In this document: positions 50,281 to 63,580 of the stretch, piece after piece
How the letters are laid out: each line of letters begins with the position of its first letter
How positions within the stretch are numbered: the first letter of the stretch is position 1
Assembly: GCF_963259705.1 (NCBI RefSeq)
Contig: NC_081847.1
Coordinates: 75,521,469 to 75,585,468 of the forward strand
DNA length: 64,000 nucleotides
DNA from: Myotis daubentonii
Lineage: Eukaryota; Chordata; Mammalia; Chiroptera; Vespertilionidae
Direction of reading: 5' to 3'
Program-made: the position numbers and the translations under genes
Notes under the pieces: generated by a model
Told to the model about the DNA's origin: nothing
What the model saw: only the letters and a program-made list of their open reading frames with translations
Database searches by the model: none

Positions 50281-50655
50281 TATTTATATAATTATCTAGT
50301 TATATAAGTAATAAGTTATTTATATTATTTTAAAGATTTATCTCACTGCAAATTCCTTCAACACAACTAAGCCATAATTTGTTCATAATAATAACTGTTA
50401 AATAGCTTTACACAAAGTTGAGAATTCATAGTGTACCTTAAAAGTAATTCAACAATTCAATTACTTAATTTAACAGTAATATTCCAAATGCACTAAAAAC
50501 TGTTCAAAGCCCTTTATTACACATCTGGAGATTAGATCTTAATAAAATAACCAGAATATACACATAGACAATGGATAAAACATTCATATCAATAACATTT
50601 TTAAGGTAAAATACTGGTAACAACATCAATATAAAAAAAAAACATAGGGAAATTA

Positions 50656-50825
50656 TTATTTTTTAAGATTTTTTTATTGATTTTGAGAGAGAAGGGGGAG
50701 GGAGAGAAACATCCATCAGCTGCCTCCTGCGTGCCTCCCAGGTATGTGCCCTGACCAGGAATCAAACTGGCAACCTTTCAGTGCATGGGACAATGTCCAA
50801 CCAACTGTGCCACACTGGCCAGAGC
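50656..50825 (-). mobile_element. tRNA-derived SINE (second Ves subfamily)
   Basis: The minus strand has TGGCACAGTTGGTTGGACAT and GGTTGCCAGTTTGATTCC boxes (degraded) and a GGAGGCAGCTGATGGATG block. Target duplication unclear. Confidence 0.8.
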
Positions 50826-51639
50826 AAAAATAGGAAAATCATTAAATGAATTCTAATTCCATGAAAAACTAAAAATCCATTAAAAATATGATCTCAAGAT
50901 ATAGCTATGAAAAAAGGCATATATGATAAAAATCAGACATTAAATGAAAAAAAGCAGATAGTACAGTGAATAAATCTCAAACTGATTTTTTTAAAAAAGA
51001 AATGGGAAAAAATTCATTCAACTGTAACACTGGTTGTCTGTAAGTGATAAATATTTCCCCATACACCTTCCAAATTTTTTAATTATAAGTATGTATTACT
51101 TTTACAGTCAAGATAAAAGTATTATTTAAAAATAGGGGTATAATATTGACATTCAGCAAGACTACCAGAATCAACAGAATATTCCAAATGTTCACTGTTT
51201 AGTTTAAATAGTGATAAAGATATAAATATTTTATTAATTCAGAAAAAGAGCAATTTACCTCCTGATACCCACAAATTATTTGTGCGCCCCCAATCAAACC
51301 TGAATCATACCAAATCTCTAGATCTAATTCCCAGTTGACAGGAAATACAGGTAATAAAGGAACATGTTAATTAACACACGTAGAACATAATCAGGAAAAT
51401 CCAGAATGTGAAACATTATAAAACAAGCAACCCAATTTCTTCAACCAAAAAAAAAGTACAAAGAAATAAAAATGAGAAAGAGAAACCTATAATTTAAAAT
51501 AGGCTTAAGAAACATGTCAACTAAACACAGTATCTAAACCTTTTTTTGTTTTTGGATTCAATAGAACCAACTATAAAAAAAGAAAAGGATACTGAGACAT
51601 TCAGGGACATTTGAACATTCAATGGTTAATATTAAATAA

Positions 51640-53264
51640 CTAGAGGCCCGGTGCACAAAAATTTGTGCACTGGGGGGGGGGGGCGAGGGGGGGTCCCTCA
51701 GCCCAGCCTGTGCCCTCTCGCAGTCTGGGACCCCTCGGGAGATAACGCCCTGCTGGCTTAGGCCTGCTCCCGGGTGGCAGAGGGCAGGCCCAATCCCTAG
51801 GTGCAGCCCCTGGTCGGGCTCAGAGCAGGGCCGATTGGGGAGTTGGGGCGCCGCCCCGTCATGCACAGAGCAGGGCGGATCAGGAGGTTGCGATGCCACC
51901 CTCAGTCATGTTCAGGGTAGGGCCAATTAGGGGGTTGGGGCACCGCCCCCTGTCACACTCAAGGCAGGGTCGATGGGGAGGTTGCGGCGCCACCCCCTGT
52001 CACGCACAGAGCAGGGCCCATCAGGGGGTTGGGGAGCTCTCCCCTGTCACTCACAGAGCAGGGCCCATCAGGGGGTTGGGGAGCTCCCCCCTGTCACTCA
52101 CAGAGTAGGGCCGATAGGGGAGTTGGGGTACCGCCCCTGTCACACACAGAGCAGGGCAGATCAGGGGGTTGGGGTGCCGCCCTCTATCACCCACAGAACA
52201 GGGCTGATCAGGGGGTTGGGGCACCGCCACTGTCACACTCAGGGCAGGGCCAATGGGGAGGTTATGGCTCTACCCTGTCACACACAGAGCAGGGCCCGTG
52301 GGGGTGTGAGGGGGGTGGGGCGCCGCCCTCTATCACCCACAGAACAGGGCCGATCAGGGGGTTGGGGCGCCACCACTGTCACACTCAGGGCAGGGCTGAT
52401 GGGGAGGTTATGGCTCTACCCCGTCACACACAGAGCAGGGCCCGTGGGGGGGGGGGGATTGGGGCACTGCACCCTGTCACACACAGAGCAGGGCCGATCA
52501 GGGAGTTTGGGCGCTGCCCCCTGTCACGCTGATCCCAGTGCCGGGAGGCCTCGCAGCTCCGCTGATCCCGGTGCTGGGAGGCATATTACACTTTTACTAT
52601 ATAGCATAGAGGCCTGGTGCATGGGTGGGGGCCGGCTGGTTTGACCTGAAGGGTGTCCTGGATCAGGGTGGGGGTCCCCACTGGGGTGCCTGGCCAGCCT
52701 GGGTGAGGGGATGATGGCTGTTTGCAGCTGGTCACACACCCTTCAGGGTGGGGGTCCCCAATGGGGTGCCTGGCCAGTCTGGGTGAGGGGCTGAGGGCTG
52801 TTTTCAGGCTGGGGGTGACTGAAGCTCCCAACCGCTCCTTTTTTTCTTTTTTTCTTTTTTTTTTTATTCTGGGCCAGCTTTAGCTCTGGCTTCAGCTCTG
52901 AGGCCTCTGCTGCTGGGAAAGCGGAAACCCTCGGGCCCAGACTTGTTTGGGTTCTATAATCGAAACTCTGTATCAACTCCAGCTCTGAGATTCCAGCTCA
53001 CTGAAAGCAGGTTTCTGGGGTTTTGTTTAGCTTCTATATTTGTAACTATGTTTTAAACTGCCCGCTCAGAGGCCGGCAAGGCAGGCGGGGAACGTTGGAG
53101 TCCGCTGTCACTGAAGCAAGCAAGCCTCATTCATGTTCGCTTTAAGCTGCCTGGCTGCCGGCCGCCATCTTGGCTGGCAGTTAATTTGCATATCTCGCTG
53201 ATTAGCCAATGGGAAGAATAGCGGTCGTACGCCAATTACCATGTTTCTCTTTTATTAGATAGGA
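51640..53264 (-). mobile_element. Composite Helitron, minus copy (1.6 kb)
   Basis: On the minus strand the 5' start is TCCTATCTAATAAAAGAGAA at 53264 and the 3' end GTGCACCGGGCCTCTAG at 51640. Inside at about 52604 is an internal Helitron-like terminus (GCACCAGGCCTCTATG) followed by a second 5'-like start (CTATATAGTAAAAGTGTAAT). So module A (52604-53264) and module B (51640-52603) sit head to tail. Module A carries GCCGCCATCTT (53161-53171), ATTTGCAT and CCAAT; B carries a 47-bp minisatellite. No transposase. Confidence 0.9.
51821..52528. repeat. 47-bp minisatellite, about 15 units
   Basis: Units share CAGAGCAGGGCCGATCAGGG, TTGGGG and CTGTCACAC and repeat every 47 bases (for example 52011, 52058 and 52105). 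Open frames running through it (such as 51973-52644) are by-products of the repeat, not genes. Confidence 0.92.
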
Positions 53265-53328
53265 TTGTTAAGATTTTTTTTGTACAATAATGGTATTGTG
53301 ACTATGTTTAAAAAAGAATCTTCATTTG

Positions 53329-53580
53329 CCCTGGCTTGTGTGTTTAGTGGTTAGAGGGTTGACCCATGCACCAAAGGGTCAAGGGTTGGATTCCTGGTCA
53401 AGGGCACATCCGGGGTTGCAGGTTCAATCTAAGTGCGAGAGGCAACCGATCAATATGTCTCTCTCACATTGATGTTTCTCCCTCTCTCTTTCTCCCCCCT
53501 CCCTCCCTCCTTTCCACTCTCTCTAAACATCAATGGAAAAAATATCCTCAAGTGAGGATTAAAAATAATAATAAAATAAA
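53329..53580 (+). mobile_element. Ves SINE (tail CCTCAAGTGAGGATT)
   Basis: Head TTTGCCCTGGCTTGTGTGTT with TAGTGGTTAGAGGGTTGACC, B-box-like GGGTTGGATTCCTGG, CT-rich middle, tail TCAATGGAAAAAATATCCTC. The TSD is hidden in A-rich flank. Confidence 0.88.
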
Positions 53581-53726
53581 AACACAATAAAATTGGCTTG
53601 ATTCTGTATCAAAGTACCACAATAATAGACACAAGGTATAGGCTTTTTACAATGTATTCCATGAATCCAAAAAAGACAGAACTAGTTAAGACGGATGAAG
53701 GAAGGTAAGTCAATGACAATAACCTA

Positions 53727-55026
<1,300 letters not shown>

Positions 55027-55351
55027 TCACTGACAATCCTTGAGAAGAGAAAGCAACAGTTTAAGGACAGGCAATTTATGGACACAGCAATGGTCCAATA
55101 ATAGAGAATCAGCAGACCTAAGGACTAGGCACAACCTCTTCAGTTCAAAGTTACTTCTTAAAAACAACAACAACCCCCTGGAGATGGGCAAGGAGACACC
55201 TGATTGGTGGTGTTGCTCTTATATCAATCAGGTGCAAAGCAGATGTACAATCCTTAGTTCATCCTAGCTTGATGCTGTGTTGGTAGCCAGAGCTGTTTCA
55301 TGACTGAGGCACATTAAAAAAAAAACAACAACAACAACAAAGTTACTTCTT

Positions 55352-55412
55352 CCCATCATATAGATCGGCACTCTGGGATCTCCCCATCATATAGTTCAGC
55401 ACTCTGGGATCT
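55352..55412 (+). repeat. Tandem duplication, 2 copies of about 30 bp
   Basis: CCATCATATAGATCGGCACT-CTGGGATCT is followed at once by CCATCATATAGTTCAGCACT-CTGGGATCT. An AAC repeat lies just upstream (55323-55340). Confidence 0.9.
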
Positions 55413-56101
55413 CAAGCTACCACTCCTATGAGGACTTGAAAGCTCCTGGGGTGAGAGGGAATACTAGAAATGTAAGCTTCACCTCTGGACTTTCTATGTC
55501 TACAATATACCTGGCACGTGTCAAAAGGTATGTGATAGGTTTCTGTTGAATGAGTGAGCGAATACCCACAACCACTCCTGCTGCACACACTGAAGCAGAA
55601 AGACCTTTGTATTCTTTTTTAAAATTTTAAATGCACATTCATGAAAATACTGCATGGGATTTCATAGTGCTCACAGTCCCTATGAAGTTAATGTCTGTTA
55701 GCAAAGAACCTATGGACCCAATGGAATATCATTAACAGGTCCCTAAAACCCATGAGGTATGCAGGTAATTGCCTCAGAGATGAGGACCTGCTACTGCTAT
55801 TCTAATAAAAAAGGCACCTTAACCCAAAATGGGGGCTCCAAAGTTTCTCATATGTCCTAGAAGAACAGTTTTATAACTCTTTAGTGCACAGGATCATTTT
55901 TTTCCACGGGAATATAATAGTCAAACTATTCGGGCTGGGGTTGAAGAGGAAAGGAGATATAGGCCCAAGTCCAAACCCTTATCCCCACTCTCCAAAGTAG
56001 ACCATGTTAGAATTTTGAGAATAGTAGGAAACCCACTGCATAAGCAAATGGTGAGTTGGCTTCCAGACTTCCTATATGAAACTCAAAACAAGTAACTAAT
56101 A

Positions 56102-57328
56102 TCTACACTAATAAAAGAGAAAAATGGTAATTGGCGTATGACGATACCCTTTTCATTGGCTAATCAGGGCTATATGCAAATTAACTGCCAACTAAGATTG
56201 GCAGTTAACTGCCAACAAGATGGCGGTTAATTTGCATATGTAGGCACAATGCAGGGAGGCGAAAGGGAAAGCAGGAAGAAGCCCCCTGCCACTGACAGTG
56301 ATCGGAAACCCAGGGGGGAGCTAAGAGCTGGGGGGCAGGGCAAAGGTGGCCCTGGGGCCGCCTTTGCCCTGCCCCCCAGCCATGATCGGAGAATCAGGCG
56401 CCTTTGCCGCCCTGGCCAGTGATAGCAGGAAGTAGGGGTGGAGCCAGCGATGGGAGCTGGACACGGTCGAAGCTGGAAGTCCCGGGAGCTAGGGGTCCCT
56501 TGCCTGGGCCTAAAGCGGAGCCCACGATCGCGGGGCCGCTGCAGCTGCGGGTCCCCGCTGCCCGGGCCGGACACCTAGGCCAGAGGCGTTAGGCCTGGGC
56601 AGGGGCGGAGCCTGCAACCGTGGGGAGCTGGGGGTCCCCTGCCCAGGCCTGACACCTCTGCCGGAGGCCTCAGGCCTGGTCAAGGGGCCGATCCGGTGAT
56701 TGGTGATCGGAGGGTGATGAGGGTCAACTCCTCTGGCTGAGGCATCAGGCCTGGGCGGGGGGCTGAGCCAGGGATTGGGGGGATATGATGGTCCCCTTGC
56801 CCAGGCCTGAAGCCTGGGTCAGAGGCGTCAGGCTTGGGCGGGGGGTGGAGCAAGCGATCAGAGGGAGATGGGGGTCCCCTGCCCAGGCATGATTCCTGGG
56901 CCAGAGGCCTCAGGCCTGGGCGGGGGCCAGAGCCAGTGATCGGGGGGAGATGTGGGTCCCCTGTCCAAGCCTGACACCTCTGGCGGAGGCGTCAGGCCTG
57001 GGCAAGGGGCCGATCAGGTGATCAGAGGGTGATGGGGGTCTACGCCTCTGGCTGAGGCATCAGGCCTAGGCAAGGGGCAGAGCCAGCAATCGGAGGGGCT
57101 GGGGGCGGAACCAGTGATGGGGGGAAATGAGGGTCCCCTGCCCAGACCTGACGCCTCTGTCAGAGGCGTCAGGCCTGGGCAAGGGGCCAATCCTGCGATT
57201 GGAGGTTGATGGGGGTCAACGCCTGAGGGCTCCCAGTATGTGAGAGGGTGCAGGCTGGGCTGAGGGACACTCCCCCCCCCCCCCCACACACACACCCAGT
57301 GCATGAATTTCGTGCACTGGGCCCCTAG
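56102..57328 (+). mobile_element. Helitron of the TCTACACTAATAAAAGAG family, 1.2 kb expanded copy
   Basis: Starts TCTACACTAATAAAAGAGAA and ends CGTGCACTGGGCCCCTAG like 32394-33036, with near-identical first 500 bases. The extra length comes from repeated AGAGGC-TCAGGCCTGGGC blocks at about 56580-57200. Carries the same CCAAT-like, ATGCAAAT and AAGATGGCGG motifs (about 56150-56240). Confidence 0.93.
56580..57200. repeat. Internal tandem repeats of the expanded Helitron
   Basis: At least six diverged units built on GAGGCGTCAGGCCTGGGCAA, GGGGC-GAGCCAGTGATC and GATGGGGGTCCCCTGCCCAG. Unit length is irregular. Confidence 0.85.
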
Positions 57329-57776
57329 TTATTGAAATAAATCTTAAAGCCAAATTTTTATATATTATGACATGTCATAAAGAACTAATAAAATATGTCT
57401 TAATCAGAGTAGGAAATCTCAGACCCTCCTCAAGAAATCCAGAAACTCAAGCGAGTACCCCTAGAACTCTTACCCCAACCTTAGAATAGACATTCTCAGA
57501 TTCTAAGCCATGACCCAGAAAAAACTTACCCTCAAGTTGCAAACAAATGACACCACTAAGTTTTCCCAAAAGAAGTCAAACCTAAAGCAAAATGATGAGA
57601 CATTCACCTAGGAAAAGTCAAGAGCCCTCAAGAATTGTCAATTCAGTAGCATCCAAGTTTCTAAAGCTTAGAGAAATGAGGTAATCTTTACTAAAAAATA
57701 GAAAAGTCTAAACACCAGAGACTTTTCCCAATATTTTCAAAAGTAACTTGTGCTCTTCAGAAAAACTGTTCTAGAA

Positions 57777-57980
57777 CAGGGGCTAGTGAACTGTGGCCCA
57801 TGAATCAAAACTAGCCCTGCCATTACTTTTTGCAAATAAAGTTATATTAGAACACAGCCATGCTCATTCATTTATATACTGTCTGTGGCTGCTTTCTCTA
57901 CAACAAGTAGGTACTATATGAACCCACAAAGCCTAAAATATTTACTACCTGGTGCTTTATGGAAAACTTTGCCAACTACA
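57777..57980. repeat. Ancient hAT-type element (CAGGGGCTAGTGAACT)
   Basis: Left end CAGGGGCTAGTGAACTGTGG; the interior AATAAAGTTATATTAGAACA is a reversed match to the common mammalian element with AACACAGCCAT-GCTCATT and TAAAATATTTACTACCTGG. Right edge diverged. Confidence 0.7.
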
Positions 57981-60016
57981 CAGCTTTATAAGAATATTAT
58001 GTTTTTCAAAGTCCAGTATAAATATCTGAGCAATAGATCAAAACCCTAACCATTTTTTAAAAATGGTTCACTTTTTTCTCAATTATGACAGAAAAAGGAA
58101 GAGAAAGGCAAAAGAGAAAGATTATATCTACTCTGACTTAATCTTACAAAGAAGGCAGTTTCCTTTTTATAGTGTCACTTTTTATAAAAACCACTAAGTA
58201 AATTTGGTAACAATTTTCTGAACTATCTGAATCAAAAAAAATTTTAATTTCCAATAATGGGAAATGAGATCATAACTCACAATATTTAGCACTGGAATTA
58301 TTCAGCTCTCTAAGATATTCTTGACCAGGAGAACTCTAAAACTCAGTTTAATACCCTCTCAGAAGTATGCACACACACACTTTTGAGAAACAAGCTAATT
58401 ACAAATTGTAGCATGAATCATTTGTAAGGTGTCATGATTCTCAAAAGAAAAAAGCAAAAGCCTAATGAACTCAAATGACATTGACTTTTTCATCAATACA
58501 GATTGAACACTAAGAGGTAGTAAGGGTACAGAGAAGAAGACGCAATGATTTACAACTCATCAAATTGTCCCATGTATAATCAAAAAGGCCAGCAAATTGG
58601 TCTCCTAAATGGGATAACAAGAAAGCATTAAAACTATTTGAGAACCTGTTTTGCCACAAACAATATGCAAATTACTGCCAACCATTTCCTGTTATTATTT
58701 CCATTTGAAATCAATAAACACAAGCAACCAGCATTTAATTCACACTAAAGGTAATATCAGTATTGCACCAGACACTGTAGAAGCCTAAAATATGTACAGC
58801 TCAGTAGCTGCTCTTAAGTTGGTTAGATGGGGAAATGAGACATACACACTTTAAAACCTCAGGAAGATATAAGAGTAACATAGGAAGTACCATACAGGTT
58901 CACACCAGGTTTGGTTACTATGGGCCTCGATGGTAAGGTAAGGCTTCTCTTTAGAAGATAAACCAACAAAAATGCAATGAGGACAGCTAGGAGAGGGAAA
59001 GGAGGAGTAGAATGACGAAAGAGTAGGTGATAATAGGGAAGATCTTTAAGGAATGTTTAATTTATGAGTCTGACCAAAGAGCTCATGCATATTTAGTAGC
59101 AGCTAATCTGGCTAGGGGCCAGATTACAACAGGCATATCACACAAGGTAAGGAGTTTACTCTTAATCCTAGACACTAGAGTTCTTAATGGATATTTTTTC
59201 TTTTTAATTCCAATTCCCCAAAGTAACCTTGCTTCTAAATTTAAAAAGTTAAAATTTACAGAGCTTTGGATGGTTCAAAGTCCCTCACCATCTAACAGAC
59301 CAAAAGCTCTAACTTTTCCAAAAGGATCTAATCCCCCTTGCCTCTTTCAAAGACAAAAAATAGCTAAAAATCTATTTTTCTTACAGAAAATACCCACAAA
59401 TGTGTAGAGAACTAATGCTTCTTCATTAATTTATATATTTCCCAAATTCTTTACAATGACATAATTTTTTAAAAGCTGGAATAAAAAATTTAAGAACAAG
59501 TAAGGCACATATCCTACATTACAATATTAAGGACTTTGCCTCAGACATGGGGAGAAATCAATAACAAACTGTCAAGATATTCTTTTGGACTACCTACTAT
59601 AAATTTGCCCATAATAATGTCAAGTCTGCTTACTTCACTGTTTTCATTCTCTCTTAGGAAAGATTCATTTTAAGGTAGAATAGAAGGCTTAGTTGCTTTT
59701 AGTTTAAGTGGAAACAAAAATTATGATAGGCTAAAAGTATGTCTTTTTGAGTGGAAAGGAAAGGGTTCACAGTATTTTAATATCTAATAGCTATCAGATT
59801 TAGAAGAAAAGCCAAAAGCCTTTAAAATGGGCACACACTTAAACATATAAGCCCATCTCTCCTAACATTCATATTAATATACTCTTTAAACAAGTAATGA
59901 AAGTTAACTGTTCAAAGGACTAACAATGAAATCAGTTCCTGTAATACAAAAAAAGTAAAACTTATGAATATTTTACTATGATCTTGATAAAAGGCCAGAT
60001 AGACAGGTATAGCTTA

Positions 60017-60220
<204 letters not shown>

Positions 60221-60888
60221 CTAAAAAAAAAAAAAAAAGAAAGGAAAATATACATATAAAATTATCACACATTCCAATCTATATCTCAATAGACTGATTT
60301 AAAATGCTAACCTCTTTTATTGACAAAAAACCCTCTCAATTGACAATATATTCATCTCAACACATATGTCAAACTTATTCTAAAGAATGTACCTTCCATG
60401 TATAAGGCATACTTAGACATTTCCCATGCAAAAGATTTAAGAAGAAAATAAATTACTTATTTCTAAATATTAAGCCTATATTGGCATTTACCCTTTAGAT
60501 ATTATTATTGTTTGCTCTGAAAATAAAAAGTTAAGTACAGGCAGGACACCTTGATTTTCCACAGAGATTGGAGGCAAAGAAATAGAAAACTTTTGATACT
60601 TTTCTCCACTTAATTACATGAGAGGACATGTACCATTTAGGAAATAATGTACACAAATTCAATCACATTCCATTTCCAGATTATGAAACATTAACAACAG
60701 AAAGGAAAATGAACTGCTCAACTCATATCTTGTGACTATTTTCTCTGCTAAAGAAAATAATATTTAAAATGGAAAGGTAAGAACAAACACAAGTGAGAAG
60801 GTACTAAAGCTGGGTAAGATATTAACAAGGCACTTAGCTGCACTAAATGAGTTACAGCCTTCCGACCCATTTGAATCACATCCTAGAG

Positions 60889-61105
60889 CAGGGGTGGGCA
60901 AACTTTTTGACTCGAGGGCCACAGTGGGTTCTTAAACTGGACCGGAGGGCCGGAACAAAAGCATGGATGGAGTGTTTGTGTGAACTAATATAAATTCAAA
61001 GTAAACATCATTACATAAAAGGGTACGGTCTTTTTTTTTTTTTTTAGTTTTATTCATTTCAAACTGGCCGGATCCGGCCCGCGGGCCGTAGTTTGCCCAC
61101 GGCTG
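60889..61105. mobile_element. hAT MITE (217 bp) with 8-bp target duplication
   Basis: Perfect TCCTAGAG at 60881-60888 and 61106-61113. Ends CAGGGGTGGGCAAACTTTTT and, inward from the right, CAGCCGTGGGCAAACTACGG. A T run sits at about 61031-61046. No transposase. Confidence 0.95.
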
Positions 61106-61429
61106 TCCTAGAGGCTGAAAGAACTTACCAGAAAGACTGCTGAACCATTGCTTACAGTCATGAAGAATGAATAAGGTATGATGAGAAAGAGAAAACAGCC
61201 CAATTTGCAAAAGAGGATGAAACTACATTCCAGGTACTGTAGAATGGAAAGTTTAAGTGAATTCCAGACAAAACTGGGACAAATTACTAAGCAGATGATC
61301 TGTGAGCACTTATAAAAGGGAAGCATGATCACTGGGAACCAGCCTGCTCAAAAAGAACAAGTCATGCCAGATAAGCTTCATTCCTTTTAAATAGGGTTAC
61401 TATGAAGGCAGTTGACAATTGTATAATCC

Positions 61430-61610
61430 TGGCAGTTTATGAAGCACTTTCATAAATATCATCTAATAATCAAAATAACCCTGTGTGAGAGGGTAAACTA
61501 TCCTGACTTTATAGATAAGAAAACTGGAGCTAAGCAAGATTAAGCAATTTGGCCCAAGTCACTGGTTTGGAAATGTTAGAGCTGAAAATTTGAACCCCCG
61601 TCTTCCAACT
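61430..61610 (+). repeat. MIR SINE relic
   Basis: AATAACCCTGTGTGAGAGGG, TTTATAGATAAGAAAACTGG and AATTTGGCCCAAGTCACTGG form a MIR core in forward orientation. Confidence 0.85.
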
Positions 61611-61652
61611 GGAAATATGAAGTTATTCTCAACATGCCATTAACAGCAATAT

Positions 61653-62250
61653 TCTTTATAATAAAACCCTAATATGCAAATTGACCAAACAGTGGAATGA
61701 CCAGTTGCTATGATACACACTGACAGCCAGGGGGCAGGCGCTCAGTGATGGTCAGTGCACTCCCACAGGGGGAGCACTGCTCAGGCTCATGGCTGGCGAG
61801 CTCAATGGTGGTGGCAGGAGCCTCTCCCACCTCCACAGCATCACTAAGGACCCCTTGGGGCCGTGGTCGGCAAACTGCAGCTCGTGAGCCACATGTGACT
61901 CTTTGGCCCCTTGAGTGTGGCTCTTCTACAAAATACCACGTGTGGGCGCGCACATACAGCGTGATTGAAACTTCGTGGCTCATGCACAGAAGTCAGTATT
62001 TTGTGGAAGAGCCACACTCAAGGGGCCAAAGAGCCGCATGTGGTTCGTGAGCTGCAGTTTGCCGAGCTGCAGTTTGCCAACCATTGCCTTGGGGGATATC
62101 TGACTGCAGGTTTAGGTCCGCTTGTGGGGAGCAAGCCTAAGCCGGTAGTCAGACATCCCCCGAGGGGTGCCGGACTGCAAGAGGGTGCAGGCCAAGCTAA
62201 GGAACCCCTCTCTTCCCCCAGTGCACGAATGTCATGCACCGGGCCTCTAG
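61653..62250 (+). mobile_element. Helitron (plus) split by a hAT insertion
   Basis: 5' TCTTTATAATAAAACCCTAA and 3' end CATGCACCGGGCCTCTAG. Without the inserted hAT (61861-62094 including one duplicate) the body is about 360 bp. Related to 25527-26037. Confidence 0.9.
61861..62086. mobile_element. hAT MITE (226 bp) nested in a Helitron
   Basis: Perfect 8-bp duplication CCTTGGGG (61853-61860, 62087-62094). Very long inverted arms: GAGTGTGGCTCTTCTACAAA on the left pairs with TTTGTGGAAGAGCCACACTC on the right. Ends CCGTGGTCGGCAAACTGCAG and, inward, CAATGGTTGGCAAACTGCAG. A 16-base GAGCTGCAGTTTGCC-type duplication lies near the right end. Confidence 0.95.
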
Positions 62251-62261
62251 TAACAATATAA

Positions 62262-63347
62262 TCTACACTAATAAAAGAGAAACATGGTAATTGGCGTACG
62301 ACCGCTACCCTTTTCATTGGCTAATCAGCGAGATATGCAAATTAACTGTCAGCCAAGATGGCTACCGGCAGCCAGGCAGCTTGAAACTAACATGAGGCTT
62401 GCTTGCCTCAGTGACGGAGGATCGTTGGAGGAAACCAACGTTCCCCGCCTGCAGCTGCAGGCCTCTGAGTGGGCAGTTTAAGAAACATTGTAACAAATAC
62501 CGCCGGACTTCAGCCAGCAGATTCGCAACATTGTAAGCAAAGGCCAGAAACCTACTTTCAGCTGCGGAGGCCTAAGAGCTGGAGCCAAGCCTCAAGGTAA
62601 AGCTGGCCCAGAATAAAAAAAAAAAAGAAAGAAAGAAAGGAGCGGTTGGGAACTTCAGTCACTCCCAGCCTGAAAACAGCCCTCAGCCCCTCACCCAGAC
62701 TGGCCAGGCACCCCAGTGGGGACCCCCACCCTGATCCAGGACACCCTTCAGGGCAAACCAGCCGGCCCCACCCATGCACCAGGCCTCTACCCTATATAGT
62801 AAAAGGGTAATATGCCTCCTGGCACCGGGATCAGCGTGACAGGGGGCAGCGCCCAAACCCCCTGATCGCCCTGCGGCTCTGTGTGTGACAGGGGGCGGGG
62901 CCCCAACCCCCTGAGCAGCCCTGCTCTGTGCCTGATAGGGGGGAGCTCCCCAACCCCCCCCCCCCACGGGCCCTGCTCTGTGTGATGGGGTAGAGCCATA
63001 ACCTCCCCATCGGCCCTGCCTTGAGTGTGACAGGGGGCGGTGCCTCAACCCCCTAATTGGCCCTACCCTGAACATGACTGAGGGTGGCATCGCAACCTCC
63101 TGATCCGCCCTGCTCTGTGCATGACAGGGGGCGGTGCCCCAACTCCCCAATCGGCCCTGCTCTGAGCCCGACCAGGGGCTGCACCTAGGGATTGGGCCTG
63201 CCCTCTGCCACCCGGGAGCAGGCCTAAGCCAGCAGGGCGTTATCTCCCGAGGGGTCCCAGACTGCGAGAGGGCACAGGCCGGGCTGAGGGACCCCCCCCC
63301 CCCCCCGCTCCCCCGAGTGCACAAATTTTTGTGCACCGGGCCTCTAG
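62262..63347 (+). mobile_element. Composite Helitron, plus copy (1.1 kb)
   Basis: Starts TCTACACTAATAAAAGAGAA; ends GTGCACCGGGCCTCTAG at 63347. The same A-B arrangement as the minus copy at 51640-53264, with the internal junction at about 62789 (GCACCAGGCCTCTACC, then CTATATAGTAAAAGGGTAAT). Module A has ATTGGCTAATCAG, ATGCAAAT (62334-62341) and CCAAGATGGC; B has the minisatellite with fewer units. Confidence 0.9.
62836..63168. repeat. 47-bp minisatellite, about 7 units
   Basis: Reverse-complement units of the array at 51821-52528 (CCCTGCTCTGTG, CCCCAACCCCCTGA, GACAGGGGGCGG). The open frame at 62683-63438 (minus) is a repeat by-product. Confidence 0.9.
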
Positions 63348-63370
63348 TGTAATATATAAAATAGCAATGG

Positions 63371-63580
63371 TCCTGACCAGGTGGCTCAGTTGGTTGGAGC
63401 ATCAATTGTTGTGGGTTCAATTCCCAGTCAGGGAGCATGCCTAGGTTGCGGGTTCAATCCCCAGTTGGGGTACATATGGGAGGCAATCAACTGATGTTTC
63501 TTTCTCACATCGACATTTCTCTCTCTCTAAAAATCAATAAACATATCCTCAGGTGAGGATGCAAAATAAAAAAGCAGTAA
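63371..63580 (+). mobile_element. Ves SINE (GTTGGTTGGAGC head, CCTCAGGTGAGGAT tail)
   Basis: Head TCCTGACCAGGTGGCTCAGT with TGGTTGGAGCATC, B box GGGTTCAATTCCC, a second GGGTTCAATCCCC, and tail CATATCCTCAGGTGAGGATG. TSD unclear. Confidence 0.9.

Noticed and set aside
51821..52528. Regular repeats that might suggest a CRISPR array
   Set aside because: Tandem 47-bp units without unique spacers inside a Helitron of a mammalian genome.
51973..52644. Long open frames (up to 223 codons) with repeated PCHSQSRAHQGVG-type peptides
   Set aside because: They run through the 47-bp minisatellite of a Helitron, occur in several frames and both strands, and match no protein.
62683..63438. 251-codon open frame on the minus strand
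   Set aside because: Same minisatellite and Helitron ends in the sister composite; not a gene.
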